From positions 40,884-104,883 of the forward strand of contig DASUWY010000040.1 of assembly GCA_036378175.1 (NCBI GenBank): 64,000 bases of DNA. Direction: 5' to 3'. Numbering within the stretch: the stretch's first letter is position 1; each line of letters starts with the position of its first letter. Below are positions 16,035 through 24,807 of the stretch, one piece after another. This DNA comes from Thermoleophilaceae bacterium (GTDB lineage Bacteria; Actinomycetota; Thermoleophilia; Solirubrobacterales; Thermoleophilaceae). Under the pieces are notes generated by a model. The model made no database searches and was not told the DNA's origin. It saw only the letters and a program-made list of their open reading frames with translations. The translations under genes and the position numbers were made by a program.

Positions 16035-17909
16035 ATGCGACTTCGCCGGCTGATCGGCTTCAACCTGCTGTCGGCCTTCGTTCTCGGGGTGGGCGGGTAC
16101 TTCCTCGGCCACTGGGTGGGCACGCGCCTGTCCGCCGGGATGGACTCGCAGATCGGCACCGACCAGAACGACGTCGCATTCTTCATGGGCTTCCTGTTCG
16201 CGCTGCTCGGCTGGCTGATCGGGCTCGGCTTCTTCAACTATCCGGTGGCGCGGATGATGGGCAGGCCGCCCTCGCTGCGGGAGAAGGAGGAGGCGGGTGC
16301 CGGGCGCTACTTCCGCCTCTGCACCGACCACAAGGTGGTCGGCCTCCAGTACTTCGTCACCGTCCTCTTGTTCTTCATGATCGCGGGCCTCAACGCGATG
16401 TTCATTCGCGCCGAGCTGATCACGCCGAACGAGACGCTCTGGAACGCGAACCAGTACCTGTCGCTCGTGAGCCTGCACGGCACGATGATGCTGATGATGA
16501 CCTCGGCGGCCATCCTCGGGCCGTTCGCGAACTACTTCGTGCCGATCATGATCGGGGCCCGCCGGATGGCGTTCCCGCGCCTCGAGGCGCTCTCGTTCTG
16601 GCTCGTGCCGCCCGCGGGGCTGATCCTGCTCTCCGCCGTCGCGCTCGGTGGCTTCCCCACCGGCTGGACGGGCTACGCGCCGCTCGCCAACGAGGCGCGC
16701 GCGGGGATGGACGCCTACATCTTCGCGTTCGGGCTGATCGGCCTGTCGATGACGATCGTGGGGACGAACATGATCGCCACCGTGCTCACGATGCGCGCGC
16801 CGGGGCTCACCTGGAACCGGCTGCCGATCTTCGTGTGGGGCGTGATCACCACGTCCATGCTGATGGTGCTCGCGGCGCCCGTGCTCTTCTCCACGCTCGT
16901 GATGCTCACGCTCGACCGCACGGCCGACACGTCGTTCTTCCTCGCCAGCGCCGGCGGCAGCCCGTTCCTGTGGGACAACCTCTTCTGGTTCTTCGGGCAC
17001 CCGGAGGTGTACATCCTCGCCCTGCCCGGCTTCGGCGTGGTGCTCGAGATCCTGCCCGTGTTCGCGCGCAAGCCGCTGTGGGGCTACCGCCTGGCCGTGG
17101 CCGGCATGGTGGGCGTGGCGGTGCTCAGCTTCATGGTCTGGCAGCACCACCTCTTCGTGAGCGGGATCAACGCCGACCTGCGCCCGTTCTACATGCTCAC
17201 CACCGAGCTGATCTCGATCCCCACCGGCTTCATCTTCCTCAACGGCCTGGGCACTCTCTGGCGCGGCCGGATCCGCTTCACGGTGCCGATGCTGTTCGCG
17301 CTCGCGTTCTTCTCGAACTTCCTGATCGGCGGCCTGTCCGGGGTGTTCCTGTCAGACGTCCCGAGCGACGTGACCACCCACGGCAGCTACTTCGTGATGG
17401 CCCACTTCCACTACACGATCATGGGTGGCCTGGTGTTCGCGCTGTTCGCGGCCACGTACTACTGGCTGCCGAAGATGACCGGGCTCCAGTTCAACGAGGT
17501 GCTCGCGAAGGTCCACTTCTGGATGATGTTCGTGTTCTTCAACTTCACCTTCGCGCCGCTGTTCGCCGCCGGCATGCTGGGCATGCCGCGCCGCGTGTCG
17601 ATCTACGCGCCGCGGCTTCAGGGGATCAACATCTTCGTGTCGATCTCGGCGTTCCTGCTCGGCGTGTCGATGCTCATCTTCCTGATCAACCTCGTGTACT
17701 CGATGGTGATCGCGCGCAAGCCCGCGGAGGCGAATCCGTGGCAGTCGCGCGGGCTCGAGTTCCAGCTGCCCACGCCGGTGCCGGTCACGAACTTCGAGAC
17801 CACGCCGGTGATCCAGGCGGACCCGTATGACTATGGCGTGCCGGACGCGGTGCCGGTGGCTGCGCTCAGACCGGCGGCGGCACCCGTTGCGGGAGGTGGC
17901 GCCACATGA
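16035..17909 (+). CDS. coxA: cytochrome c oxidase subunit I
   Basis: 624 aa catalytic subunit with heme a, heme a3 and CuB. His148 and His459 (HFH, residues 457-459) are low-spin/high-spin heme ligands; His322 in GHPEVY, with Tyr326 as the cross-linked Tyr, and His371-His372 bind CuB. HPEVY marks an A-type heme-copper oxidase. About 75 N-terminal residues with two extra hydrophobic segments precede the conserved core, which starts near residue 95. The stop overlaps the start of the subunit III gene (ATGA). Confidence 0.96.
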   Translation: MRLRRLIGFNLLSAFVLGVGGYFLGHWVGTRLSAGMDSQIGTDQNDVAFFMGFLFALLGWLIGLGFFNYPVARMMGRPPSLREKEEAGAGRYFRLCTDHKVVGLQYFVTVLLFFMIAGLNAMFIRAELITPNETLWNANQYLSLVSLHGTMMLMMTSAAILGPFANYFVPIMIGARRMAFPRLEALSFWLVPPAGLILLSAVALGGFPTGWTGYAPLANEARAGMDAYIFAFGLIGLSMTIVGTNMIATVLTMRAPGLTWNRLPIFVWGVITTSMLMVLAAPVLFSTLVMLTLDRTADTSFFLASAGGSPFLWDNLFWFFGHPEVYILALPGFGVVLEILPVFARKPLWGYRLAVAGMVGVAVLSFMVWQHHLFVSGINADLRPFYMLTTELISIPTGFIFLNGLGTLWRGRIRFTVPMLFALAFFSNFLIGGLSGVFLSDVPSDVTTHGSYFVMAHFHYTIMGGLVFALFAATYYWLPKMTGLQFNEVLAKVHFWMMFVFFNFTFAPLFAAGMLGMPRRVSIYAPRLQGINIFVSISAFLLGVSMLIFLINLVYSMVIARKPAEANPWQSRGLEFQLPTPVPVTNFETTPVIQADPYDYGVPDAVPVAALRPAAAPVAGGGAT

Positions 17910-18547
17910 GCTCGTCCGAGGCACCGGTCGTTGCTCCGTTCGCGGAGTTCGAGCCGCCCGAGATCCTGGGGCGCAACCTGCAGGTGGGCGCGCGGATGAT
18001 GGCGGCGGCCCAGGCGTTCGCGCTGCTCGCCTTCGTGTTCGCGTACTTCTACCTGCGCGCGCTCAACAGCAACGGCGCGTGGCGGCCGAAGCACGTGGAC
18101 CCGTCCGGCGGGATCGGGGTGGCGATGCTGGTGTGCCTCGTGGGCTGCGGGATCGCGTACTGGCTGGCGCTCGAGCGGCTCGGTGACGGCACCGAGAGCG
18201 CCTGGCGCGTGGCCTCCATCGCCGCGCTCGCGTTCGGCGTGGGGGCGTTCGTGCTGATCATCGTGCAGTTCGCCTCGATCAGCTTCGGGCCAACGAGCGG
18301 CGGGTACGCCAGCGTGTTCGTGGGCTGGCATGCGTTCTTCGGAATCAACCTGCTGCTGGTGCTCGGCTGGCTCGAGACGCTCGTGGCGCAGTCGCTGCAC
18401 ACCCACACCCAGGAGGTGGCGCCGGAGACGGGCGACATCGCCGCGCCGTTCGAGCTGATGCGCCCGGCCGGAGACGCGTTCGCGGTGGTGCTGTACACCA
18501 CGCTGCTTTTCGGCATCATCGGTTACGTGCTGCTCTACGTCATATGA
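17906..18547 (+). CDS. coxC: cytochrome c oxidase subunit III
   Basis: 213 aa with about five membrane helices, the short form common in high-GC Gram-positives (mitochondrial-type subunits have seven). VGARMMAAAQAFALLAFVFAYFYLRAL is the first helix pair region, and FVGWHAFFGINLL carries the conserved His-containing helix. It stabilises subunit I. It overlaps coxA and the next gene by 4 nt on each side, so the operon is tightly coupled. Confidence 0.88.
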   Translation: MSSSEAPVVAPFAEFEPPEILGRNLQVGARMMAAAQAFALLAFVFAYFYLRALNSNGAWRPKHVDPSGGIGVAMLVCLVGCGIAYWLALERLGDGTESAWRVASIAALAFGVGAFVLIIVQFASISFGPTSGGYASVFVGWHAFFGINLLLVLGWLETLVAQSLHTHTQEVAPETGDIAAPFELMRPAGDAFAVVLYTTLLFGIIGYVLLYVI

Positions 18548-19797
18548 GTGCCAGGCCCCGACTCTCGGTGGACGTCCCCTGCGAAGGCACGCCAGGGCCG
18601 TGGCTGCGCCTGGCCTCGATCGGCGGTGCGTTCGCCACCGCGCTCGCGGTGTCAAGCGGAGCGCTCCACCTCGGCCTTGCGCACCGGCTGCTCGTTGTCA
18701 CGTCGCTTCCACCGCTCGTGGCGCTGGCCCTAGCGGGGCGGCTCGCGTACCCGCGTCTCCTGCGGCCGGCCGTGCTGGCCCTTGCGCTCGTGGTGGTGTC
18801 GAGCGCGCTCGGCGGTGTGGTGGCCCTCGGCGGCCGGCCCGGCTGGGCGGTGGGGCTGCACCTCGGCGTGTCCGCCGCGGCCTTCGCCGCCGCGCTCCTC
18901 ACGGCCGCGGCCTGCTACCGCGGCGAGCCGGTCGCGCGCGCCGGGTGGCGCGACTACGTGACGCTCACCAAGCCGCGGATCATGAGCCTGCTGCTGCTCA
19001 CGGCGGCGGCCGGCATGTTCGCGGGTGCGCGCGGAGTGCCGGACCTCGCCAAGCTGGCGGCACTGCTCGTGGGCGGCGCGCTCGCGTCGGGTGGGGCGAG
19101 CGCGCTCAACCACCTGATGGACCGCGACCTCGATGCTCTGATGGGTGAACGCACCGCGGCCCGGCCGGTGGCGGCCGGCCGCGTCACGCCGCCGCGGGCG
19201 CTCGAGTTCGGGCTCGTGCTGTCGGCGCTGTCATTCGTGCTCCTGGCCAGCGTGATCAACGTGCTCACCGCGTTGCTGGCGCTCACCGGGACCCTCGGCT
19301 ACGTGCTCGTCTACACCGGCTGGCTCAAGCGCAGCACCCCGCAGAACATCGTGATCGGCGGCGCGGCGGGGGCGATCCCGCCGCTCGTGGGCTGGGCGGC
19401 GGCCACCGGCGATCTCACGCTGCCCGCGATCTTCCTCTTCCTGATCGTGTTCTTCTGGACGCCGCCGCACTTCTGGGCACTCGCCCTTCTGATCAAGCGC
19501 GACTACGCCGCCGCCGGGATCCCGATGCTGCCGGTGGTGCGCGGCGATCGCGAGACCGCTCGGCAGATCCTCCTCTACTCGCTCGTGCTATCCGGCGTCA
19601 CCGCGCTGCCGTTCATCTGGCACGCCGCGGGCGGCTTCTATCTGGGGGCTGCAATCCTGCTCGACGCCTGCCTGATCGGGCTGGCGCTCGGCCTGCGGCG
19701 GCAGCTCACCCGCGCCCGCGCGGGACGCCTCTTCCACTTCTCGCTCCTCTACCTGGCGCTGCTGTTCGTCGCGCTGGCGATCGACCCATTCGTGTGA
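18544..19797 (+). CDS. ctaB: fusion of a four-helix heme A synthase-like domain with protoheme IX farnesyltransferase (heme O synthase)
   Basis: 417 aa, against about 300 for ordinary CtaB. Residues about 130-417 are a full UbiA-type heme O synthase with N189-x3-D193-x3-D197 (NHLMDRDLDALMGERTAARP) and TPPHFWALAL. Residues about 20-115 form four helices that look like one half of heme A synthase: His47-Arg48 (HLGLAHRLL) in helix 2 and His106 (VGLHLGV) in helix 4 match the heme-binding His pair of a CtaA half. No separate ctaA is present in the window. If active, one protein would turn heme B into heme O and then heme A for the adjacent oxidase. Confidence 0.85.
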   Translation: MSARPRLSVDVPCEGTPGPWLRLASIGGAFATALAVSSGALHLGLAHRLLVVTSLPPLVALALAGRLAYPRLLRPAVLALALVVVSSALGGVVALGGRPGWAVGLHLGVSAAAFAAALLTAAACYRGEPVARAGWRDYVTLTKPRIMSLLLLTAAAGMFAGARGVPDLAKLAALLVGGALASGGASALNHLMDRDLDALMGERTAARPVAAGRVTPPRALEFGLVLSALSFVLLASVINVLTALLALTGTLGYVLVYTGWLKRSTPQNIVIGGAAGAIPPLVGWAAATGDLTLPAIFLFLIVFFWTPPHFWALALLIKRDYAAAGIPMLPVVRGDRETARQILLYSLVLSGVTALPFIWHAAGGFYLGAAILLDACLIGLALGLRRQLTRARAGRLFHFSLLYLALLFVALAIDPFV

Positions 19798-19801
19798 GCC
19801 G

Positions 19802-20026
19802 ATGACCTGGCTCTGGACACTTGCGGACGTGAGCGGCAGCGGGGGCGCGAGCGACGTGAACGCCGGCGCCGTGCTCACGCTGGTGCTGCCACTCGCGCTG
19901 CTGTTCCTCATCTTCGTGTGGTGGTGGGTAGCTGCGCGGCGGGGCTGGCCACCGCTTCCCACCACGCGTCATCCGGCTCCGCCGCGCCATCGCTGGCACC
20001 TGCGTCATCGCAACCATGAGCATTGA
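19802..20026 (+). CDS. small membrane protein of the oxidase operon
   Basis: 74 aa with one strong membrane helix (AVLTLVLPLALLFLIFVWWWVAA, about residues 23-45) and a basic, His- and Arg-rich tail. The ATG lies 4 nt after the ctaB stop and the 3' end overlaps the SCO gene by 11 nt, which supports a real gene. It may be a small accessory subunit or assembly factor of the oxidase. No family recognised. Confidence 0.6.
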   Translation: MTWLWTLADVSGSGGASDVNAGAVLTLVLPLALLFLIFVWWWVAARRGWPPLPTTRHPAPPRHRWHLRHRNHEH

Positions 20027-20711
20027 GCGGGCGCGGGCGCAGCCTCCGGCGCGCCTGTGGCCGCTGAGCGCGGCCCTCACCGCGCTGCTCGTCGGCGCGT
20101 GCGTCGGATTGGGAGTGGCGGCTGGGCTCGTGATCCACGCTCTGCACACGCAGTCCAGCGGAGCTGGGGTGGCGAGTGCGATGCCGGTGCGGCCGGCGCT
20201 CGACGGTGACGCGGTGTGGAAGGCGGGCGCGCGAACCGCACCCGGTTTCACGTTGCACGACCAGAACGGCCGGCTCGTGTCGCTCTCAGGGCAGCGCGGG
20301 AACGTGGTGCTGCTCGCGTTCATGGACTCGCACTGCAAGCTGCTCTGCACGCTCGAGGGACCGACGCTCCACCGGGTGCAAGGGCGCCTCGGCGCGGCCG
20401 CGAGCAGCGTGCGTCTGCTCGTGGTGAGCGTGAACCCGTGGGAGGACACGGCGGCGAGCAGCGTTCGCGCTGCTGACCACTGGGGCTTCACCGGCCCCTG
20501 GCGCTGGCTGCGCGGCACCCCGGACCAGCTGCGGCCGGTATGGCGCGGATACGGCATCGAGGTGCAGCAGGCGTTTGGCGACGTGAACCACAGCAGCGCG
20601 ATCTACCTCATCGACCGCCGCGGGTACGAACGAGCCGGGTTCAACTATCCCTTCCCCGCGAACAGGGTGGCGCGCGACCTGCGCCGTCTCGCGGCCGAGC
20701 CCGCCTCCTGA
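20016..20711 (+). CDS. SCO1/SenC family copper chaperone
   Basis: 231 aa. One N-terminal membrane anchor (about residues 22-45), then a thioredoxin-like domain. The copper-binding Cys-x3-Cys is Cys107 and Cys111 (SHCKLLC), with the third ligand His192 (DVNHSSAIYLID). It delivers copper to the CuA site of subunit II outside the membrane. The position inside the cox operon fits this. It overlaps the next gene by 1 nt. Confidence 0.92.
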   Translation: MSIERARAQPPARLWPLSAALTALLVGACVGLGVAAGLVIHALHTQSSGAGVASAMPVRPALDGDAVWKAGARTAPGFTLHDQNGRLVSLSGQRGNVVLLAFMDSHCKLLCTLEGPTLHRVQGRLGAAASSVRLLVVSVNPWEDTAASSVRAADHWGFTGPWRWLRGTPDQLRPVWRGYGIEVQQAFGDVNHSSAIYLIDRRGYERAGFNYPFPANRVARDLRRLAAEPAS

Positions 20712-21607
20712 TGCCCTCCCCGCTCGCACCCCCGTTCGTGCTGGGGGTGCTGGCTGCGCTGCTCTACGCACGCGGGCGCGCGCGTCACATGCGCGTGGTC
20801 TCGCCGCGGCACCGTGCCGGGACCGGCTGGCGGGCGCTCGCGTTCTGGACCGCGCTCGTCACGCTCGTGCTCGCCCTCGACTCCGTGATCGACGACAAGG
20901 CGGACCGGTACTTCTGGGTGCACATGGTCCAGCACGTGCTCCTGATGATGGTCGTGGCGCCACTGCTGGTGCTGGCCGCGCCATGGCTGCCGATGTGGAA
21001 GGGGCTACCGCTCACCACGCGCCGAGGGCTCGGCGCCGCGTACATGCGCTCGCCGGGCTGGCGCGCGCTGCGTGCGGTGGGGCGGTGGCTGGCGGTGCCG
21101 CTGGTTGTCTGGATCCTCTTCAGCGCCGACATCGTGGCCTGGCACGTACCGGGCCTGTACGGCCTCACCCTTCGCAGCCAGGCCGTGCACGACCTCGAGC
21201 ACTTCTCGTTCCTCGTGCTCTCCGTGCTCTTCTGGGCGCAGGTGATCGAGTCCCCGCCGCTGCGGCTGCGGCTCGACCAGGCGCGCCGGGTGGTCTACGT
21301 CGTGGCCGGCGCGACGGTGTGCTGGCTGCTCGCGATCGTGCTCACCTTCGCCTCCTCACCGCTGTACGCGGGATATGAGGCGGCCGCGGCCCGGCGAGGC
21401 GGGCTGTCGGCCCTCGCCGACCAACAGCTCGCCGCCGGGATCATGGTGGGACCGGGCTCGATCCCCTACGCGGTGTTCGTGTTCCTGGTGCTCTATCGCT
21501 GGCTGGACGGCTCTACTGCGAAGCCGCCAGCGGAGTCCGATAAGCGGCACCGTGCCGCCGACCCTCCTGCGAGGGCCGGCGCCGGTCCGCTCGCTCACCG
21601 GTCTTGA
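20711..21607 (+). CDS. ctaG: cytochrome c oxidase assembly factor CtaG (caa3-type)
   Basis: 298 aa, about seven membrane helices. Conserved His residues sit in WVHMVQHVLLMMV (about residues 74-86) and HDLEHFSFLVLSVLFW. The family is linked to CuB insertion into heme-copper oxidases, as in Bacillus CtaG, and is unrelated to mitochondrial Cox11. The ATG overlaps the SCO stop (TGATG). The Arg/Ala/Pro-rich C-terminal tail overlaps a small gene on the other strand. Confidence 0.88.
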   Translation: MPSPLAPPFVLGVLAALLYARGRARHMRVVSPRHRAGTGWRALAFWTALVTLVLALDSVIDDKADRYFWVHMVQHVLLMMVVAPLLVLAAPWLPMWKGLPLTTRRGLGAAYMRSPGWRALRAVGRWLAVPLVVWILFSADIVAWHVPGLYGLTLRSQAVHDLEHFSFLVLSVLFWAQVIESPPLRLRLDQARRVVYVVAGATVCWLLAIVLTFASSPLYAGYEAAAARRGGLSALADQQLAAGIMVGPGSIPYAVFVFLVLYRWLDGSTAKPPAESDKRHRAADPPARAGAGPLAHRS

Positions 21608-21692
21608 TGGCCCATGCTGCCAAGCCAAGAATTGCCGTAAACGCAACTGCGTAAAGAGCGAGGTTGAGTAACAGTGCGGCGGTCATTCCCAT
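21513..21692 (-). CDS. small single-helix membrane protein
   Basis: 59 aa: a membrane helix (AALLLNLALYAVAFTAILGLAAWAI, about residues 4-28) and a basic tail. AAAGGAG ends 9 nt before the ATG at 21692, a good ribosome binding site, which argues for real translation. The last 95 bp overlap the 3' end of ctaG on the opposite strand. Function unknown; proximity to the oxidase operon may be chance. Confidence 0.55.
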   Translation of the reverse strand: MGMTAALLLNLALYAVAFTAILGLAAWAIKTGERADRRRPSQEGRRHGAAYRTPLAASQ

Positions 21693-21755
21693 GGAACGCA
21701 CTCCTTTGGTTTGTGACCCACACGCTTCCTGACGGACCTTGGCTCGATGTGAGCA

Positions 21756-21788
21756 GAGGCTGAGAGCTCTCTGAGGCTGAGACGTCTC
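21756..21788. promoter_or_regulatory. paired 10-bp palindromes upstream of the small membrane gene
   Basis: GAGAGCTCTC (21763-21772) and GAGACGTCTC (21779-21788) are two perfect palindromes 16 bp apart centre to centre. They are embedded in a direct repeat GAGGCTGAGA at 21756 and 21773 (17-bp period). They sit about 65 bp upstream of the start of the 59-aa gene, a plausible operator position. Confidence 0.4.
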
Positions 21789-21892
21789 TAACGTCCCCGC
21801 GCCCAGCAGATCCCCGCCACAAGACCGCAGTACAGCGCCTCCTGCCGCACTGCTTCCCGGAACCCAGACCGGCTATGCCTCGACTTTGCGGC

Positions 21893-22384
21893 TCACCGGA
21901 TGCGCTGCGCCCCCTTCTTGAGGATCTTCACCGTGCCCGAGCTTTCGGGCGTCGAGCTGCCGGGCGCGTAGTCGAACACCACGTGCGTCCTGAAGTTCAT
22001 GACGAACGCGTCCACGATCGCGTGCGTGGTTGGGTCGAGCCACGCCACATACAGCGTCTTGTGCGCAACCGGGAGGGCCACGTAATCGACCGGCGGGAAG
22101 GTCTGTCCCACGGCCGGACCCTTCACGGGCACGCCCTGGACCATGCTCGGCCCGTACGTCTGGTCGAAGGTATTGCCGGTGTTGCGCCCGAGCGTGTAGT
22201 TGGTCTCGATCTTGTAGCCGTCGAGGTTGAACCGGTGCACGCTCGGCGGGAAGCCGCCGGCGCCGCCTCCTCTGCCGTGGCCGTGGCCGTGATGCTTAGC
22301 CGCATCGACCACAGTCGACCCCAGCACCGCGCTCGCCACCAGCGCCAGGACAGCGGCAAGCGCGAACTTGCGTGAACGTCTCAT
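21893..22384 (-). CDS. secreted protein of unknown function
   Basis: 163 aa. Signal peptide MRRSRKFALAAVLALVASAVLG, probably cleaved before residue 30, then a Gly/His-rich linker (HHGHGHGRGGGAGG) that could bind metal, then a compact domain with YVAWLDPTTHAIVDAFVMNF, suggesting a beta-barrel of lipocalin or MoaF type (a weak guess). ATG 22384 is preceded by GGAGGG. The gene stands alone between the oxidase operon and the acyl-CoA dehydrogenase cluster. Confidence 0.65.
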   Translation of the reverse strand: MRRSRKFALAAVLALVASAVLGSTVVDAAKHHGHGHGRGGGAGGFPPSVHRFNLDGYKIETNYTLGRNTGNTFDQTYGPSMVQGVPVKGPAVGQTFPPVDYVALPVAHKTLYVAWLDPTTHAIVDAFVMNFRTHVVFDYAPGSSTPESSGTVKILKKGAQRIR

Positions 22385-22509
22385 CGTTCCCTCCACTCCT
22401 CGATTGGACGGGTTGCCCGCGCGGATACCCGAACCCCCGCGCTGTTCAGTGGAGCTAAACAGCCAAGCCAGGCGTGGTCAAGGCCTCGGACGCGCCGATA
22501 AGCGCTACC

Positions 22510-23679
22510 TCACAGCCCCAGCAGCTTCCCGAGGATCTCCCTCATGATCTCGTCGGTGCCGCCGCCGATCGGGCCGAGGCGGGCGTCCCGGGCGGCTCGC
22601 TCCACGTCGTACTCGCGCATGTAGCCGGCGCCGCCGTGGATCTGCACGGCGTCGTCGGCAACGTCGAACGCGTCGCGCTGAGTCTTCAGCTTGGCCATCG
22701 TCACCTCGCGGATCGCGTCCTGCCCCTCCGCGAAGAGGCGCAGTGCGTTGTAGGTGACCGCGCGGCCGGTCTCCACCTTCACCGCCATCTCGGCGATCTT
22801 GTGCCGGATCGCCTGGTGCTTTGCGATCGGCCTGCCGAACGTCTCTCGCTCGAGCGCGAACTGGATCGTGCGCTCCAGGGTGGCCTGCATCCCGGCCACC
22901 GAGCCGAGGGCCATGACGAGCCGCTCCCACTGGAAGTTGGCCATGATCAGGTAGAAGCCTTTGTTCTCCTCGCCGAGCAGGTTCTCGTCCGGCACGAACA
23001 CGTCGTTGAAGGCGAGCTCACCCGTGTCGGACGCGTGCCAGCCGAGCTTCTCGAGCTTGCGCGACACGCTGAAACCCTCCATGCCCTTCTCGATCACGAG
23101 GAATGAGATGCCGTGGTGTCCGCCCTCCTCTGTGGTCTTCACGGCGGTGACCACGAAGTCCGCGCGCACGCCGTTCGTGATGAAGGTCTTCGAGCCGTTC
23201 ACCACGTAGCCGCCGTCGACCTTTTGCGCGCGGGTTCGCAGGCCGGCAACGTCGCTGCCCGCGTCCGGCTCGGTGATGCCGAGCGCGCCGATCCTCTCGC
23301 CGGCAATCGCAGGCGCAAGCCAGCGCCGCTTCTGGTCCTCGGTGCCGAACTTCCAGATCGGCGGGGTGGCGATGTTGAGGTGCGCCCCGATGCCGGCCGC
23401 CAGCCCGCCGCTGCCGCAGCGCGAGAGCTCCTCCACGAGCACGGCGTCGTGCAGGTAGTCGCCGCCCTGTCCGCCGTACTTTTCCGGGTACTTGAGCCCG
23501 AGGAAGCCGAGCTCCGCCATGCGCGTGAACACGTCGTTCGGGAACCACTGCGCCTCTTCCCATTCGCGCGCATGCGGCCGCAGCTCCTTATCGACGAAAC
23601 GGCGGATCGACTCCCGCAGCTCATCGTGCTCTTCGGTGAAGGGCGGGCTAATCGAGCGTGCTGTAGCCGCGGCCCGCAT
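22510..23679 (-). CDS. acyl-CoA dehydrogenase
   Basis: 389 aa FAD flavoenzyme that introduces the 2,3 double bond into acyl-CoA. Visible signatures are GALGITEPDAGSDVAG (FAD/substrate segment, about residues 130-145), GSKTFITNG, and near the C-terminus QIHGGAGYMREYDVERAARDAR, where the family motif G(A/G)GY is intact. The catalytic base is not assigned with confidence. The start is taken as ATG 23679, which overlaps the preceding SnoaL-like gene by 32 bp. It is the last gene of a four-gene operon framed by two related acyl-CoA dehydrogenases. Confidence 0.92.
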   Translation of the reverse strand: MRAAATARSISPPFTEEHDELRESIRRFVDKELRPHAREWEEAQWFPNDVFTRMAELGFLGLKYPEKYGGQGGDYLHDAVLVEELSRCGSGGLAAGIGAHLNIATPPIWKFGTEDQKRRWLAPAIAGERIGALGITEPDAGSDVAGLRTRAQKVDGGYVVNGSKTFITNGVRADFVVTAVKTTEEGGHHGISFLVIEKGMEGFSVSRKLEKLGWHASDTGELAFNDVFVPDENLLGEENKGFYLIMANFQWERLVMALGSVAGMQATLERTIQFALERETFGRPIAKHQAIRHKIAEMAVKVETGRAVTYNALRLFAEGQDAIREVTMAKLKTQRDAFDVADDAVQIHGGAGYMREYDVERAARDARLGPIGGGTDEIMREILGKLLGL

Positions 23680-24064
23680 GGTCGAAGCCAAGCAGATCTC
23701 CCGAGGGGTTCTTCCTGTTGCCGTGGTGGTACGCGCGCACCTCGCAGATCTTCCCGTCGCGGAAGCGGAACCACTCGGTGCCGCGGTCGAGGCGACGTTC
23801 GCCGGACTTCGGGTCGCGCCACGTCATCGTCCACTCGATCACGGCCTGCTCGCCGTCGTCGATGCCGTTCTCGAGCACCCACTTGCCCTCGAGGTTCTCC
23901 ACCGCCCACTTCGTGTGCTCCCCGATCGTGCGGGCACCCTCGTGCGGGCCGAGGCGGGTGTAGTAGTGCACGGCGTCGTCGGTGAAGTGCGCCGCCACGG
24001 CATCCGGATCGCCCGAGTCGAGGGCGGCGTAGTACGAGCGCACGTGATCGAGCAGCTCGCCCAT
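23648..24064 (-). CDS. SnoaL/NTF2-like fold protein
   Basis: 138 aa alpha+beta cone protein: an N-terminal helix (MGELLDHVRSYYAALDSGDPDAVAAHFTDD) followed by four strands including WTMTWRDPKSGERRLDRGTEWFRFRDGKICEVRAY. This is the typical nuclear-transport-factor-2-like domain with an internal pocket. Its role in the operon is unknown; it may be a small isomerase, hydratase or binding protein for an acyl-CoA pathway. It overlaps the upstream MBL gene by 1 nt. Confidence 0.85.
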   Translation of the reverse strand: MGELLDHVRSYYAALDSGDPDAVAAHFTDDAVHYYTRLGPHEGARTIGEHTKWAVENLEGKWVLENGIDDGEQAVIEWTMTWRDPKSGERRLDRGTEWFRFRDGKICEVRAYHHGNRKNPSGDLLGFDHAGRGYSTLD

Positions 24065-24807
24065 CAGCCGCCGGCCACGCGGAGCAGCGCGGAGCGCACG
24101 TCGCCCGTCACCGGCTCACCGTGCCCCGCCCACAGCGCGGCGGGCTCGAGCTCCGCGACCTTGCGGGCGCTCTCGCGGGCCCTCGCGCTGTCCCAGTTGT
24201 AGGTGTGGTCCGGCATGTGCGGGTCCGAGGGCCGGCCGCGCATGTCGATCGTGTAGATCAGGTCGCTCACGAGCGCGAGGCGGTCCGTTTCGCGCCAGAG
24301 CGCGATCAGCCCAGGCGCGTGGCCGGGAATGTGGACCACGCGGAAGCCGCAAACCTCCTCGCCCTCCGACACCGTGCCGGCGATCTTCACCGGGCCGCCG
24401 TCCCAGACGTAGGTGTGCAGAAGCGGATGCATCACCCGCGCAAAGCGCGGCAGATCGCTGAAGAAGATGTTCGGCCAGTAGCGGAAGCCGCCGCTGCCCT
24501 CGGCATCCACCACCTCATCGGGATGGCAGTACACGGGCGCGCCCAGCCGCGGCGCCGAGCCGCGGTGGTCGGTGTGGCCGTGCCCGAGCACCACGCGCCT
24601 GATGCCGCCGAAACGGCCGGCGGCCGCGAGGAGGCCGTGCGCCATCGTCTTGATGCCGGCGTCGAACAGGGTGACGCCGCCGTCCGCTTCCTCGAGCAGG
24701 TAGACGTTCATCGTCCGCGGCACGCCGCCGCGCACCAGCCACACGCCGTCCGCGACGCGTTCGATGGTGGGGGAGCCGGGCGCCCGGAGGACCTTCTCCG
24801 CGCTCAC
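24064..24807 (-). CDS. metallo-beta-lactamase fold hydrolase
   Basis: 247 aa. The metal-binding HxHxDH motif is HGHTDH (about residues 75-80), with further ligands in HIPGHAPG (His about 160), SDLIYT (Asp) and AGHGEP (His about 230). This is a glyoxalase II-like arrangement, so a thioesterase or lactonase acting on an acyl-CoA intermediate is plausible. The GTG start overlaps the stop of the upstream acyl-CoA dehydrogenase gene (GTGA), showing coupling. Confidence 0.88.
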   Translation of the reverse strand: MSAEKVLRAPGSPTIERVADGVWLVRGGVPRTMNVYLLEEADGGVTLFDAGIKTMAHGLLAAAGRFGGIRRVVLGHGHTDHRGSAPRLGAPVYCHPDEVVDAEGSGGFRYWPNIFFSDLPRFARVMHPLLHTYVWDGGPVKIAGTVSEGEEVCGFRVVHIPGHAPGLIALWRETDRLALVSDLIYTIDMRGRPSDPHMPDHTYNWDSARARESARKVAELEPAALWAGHGEPVTGDVRSALLRVAGG

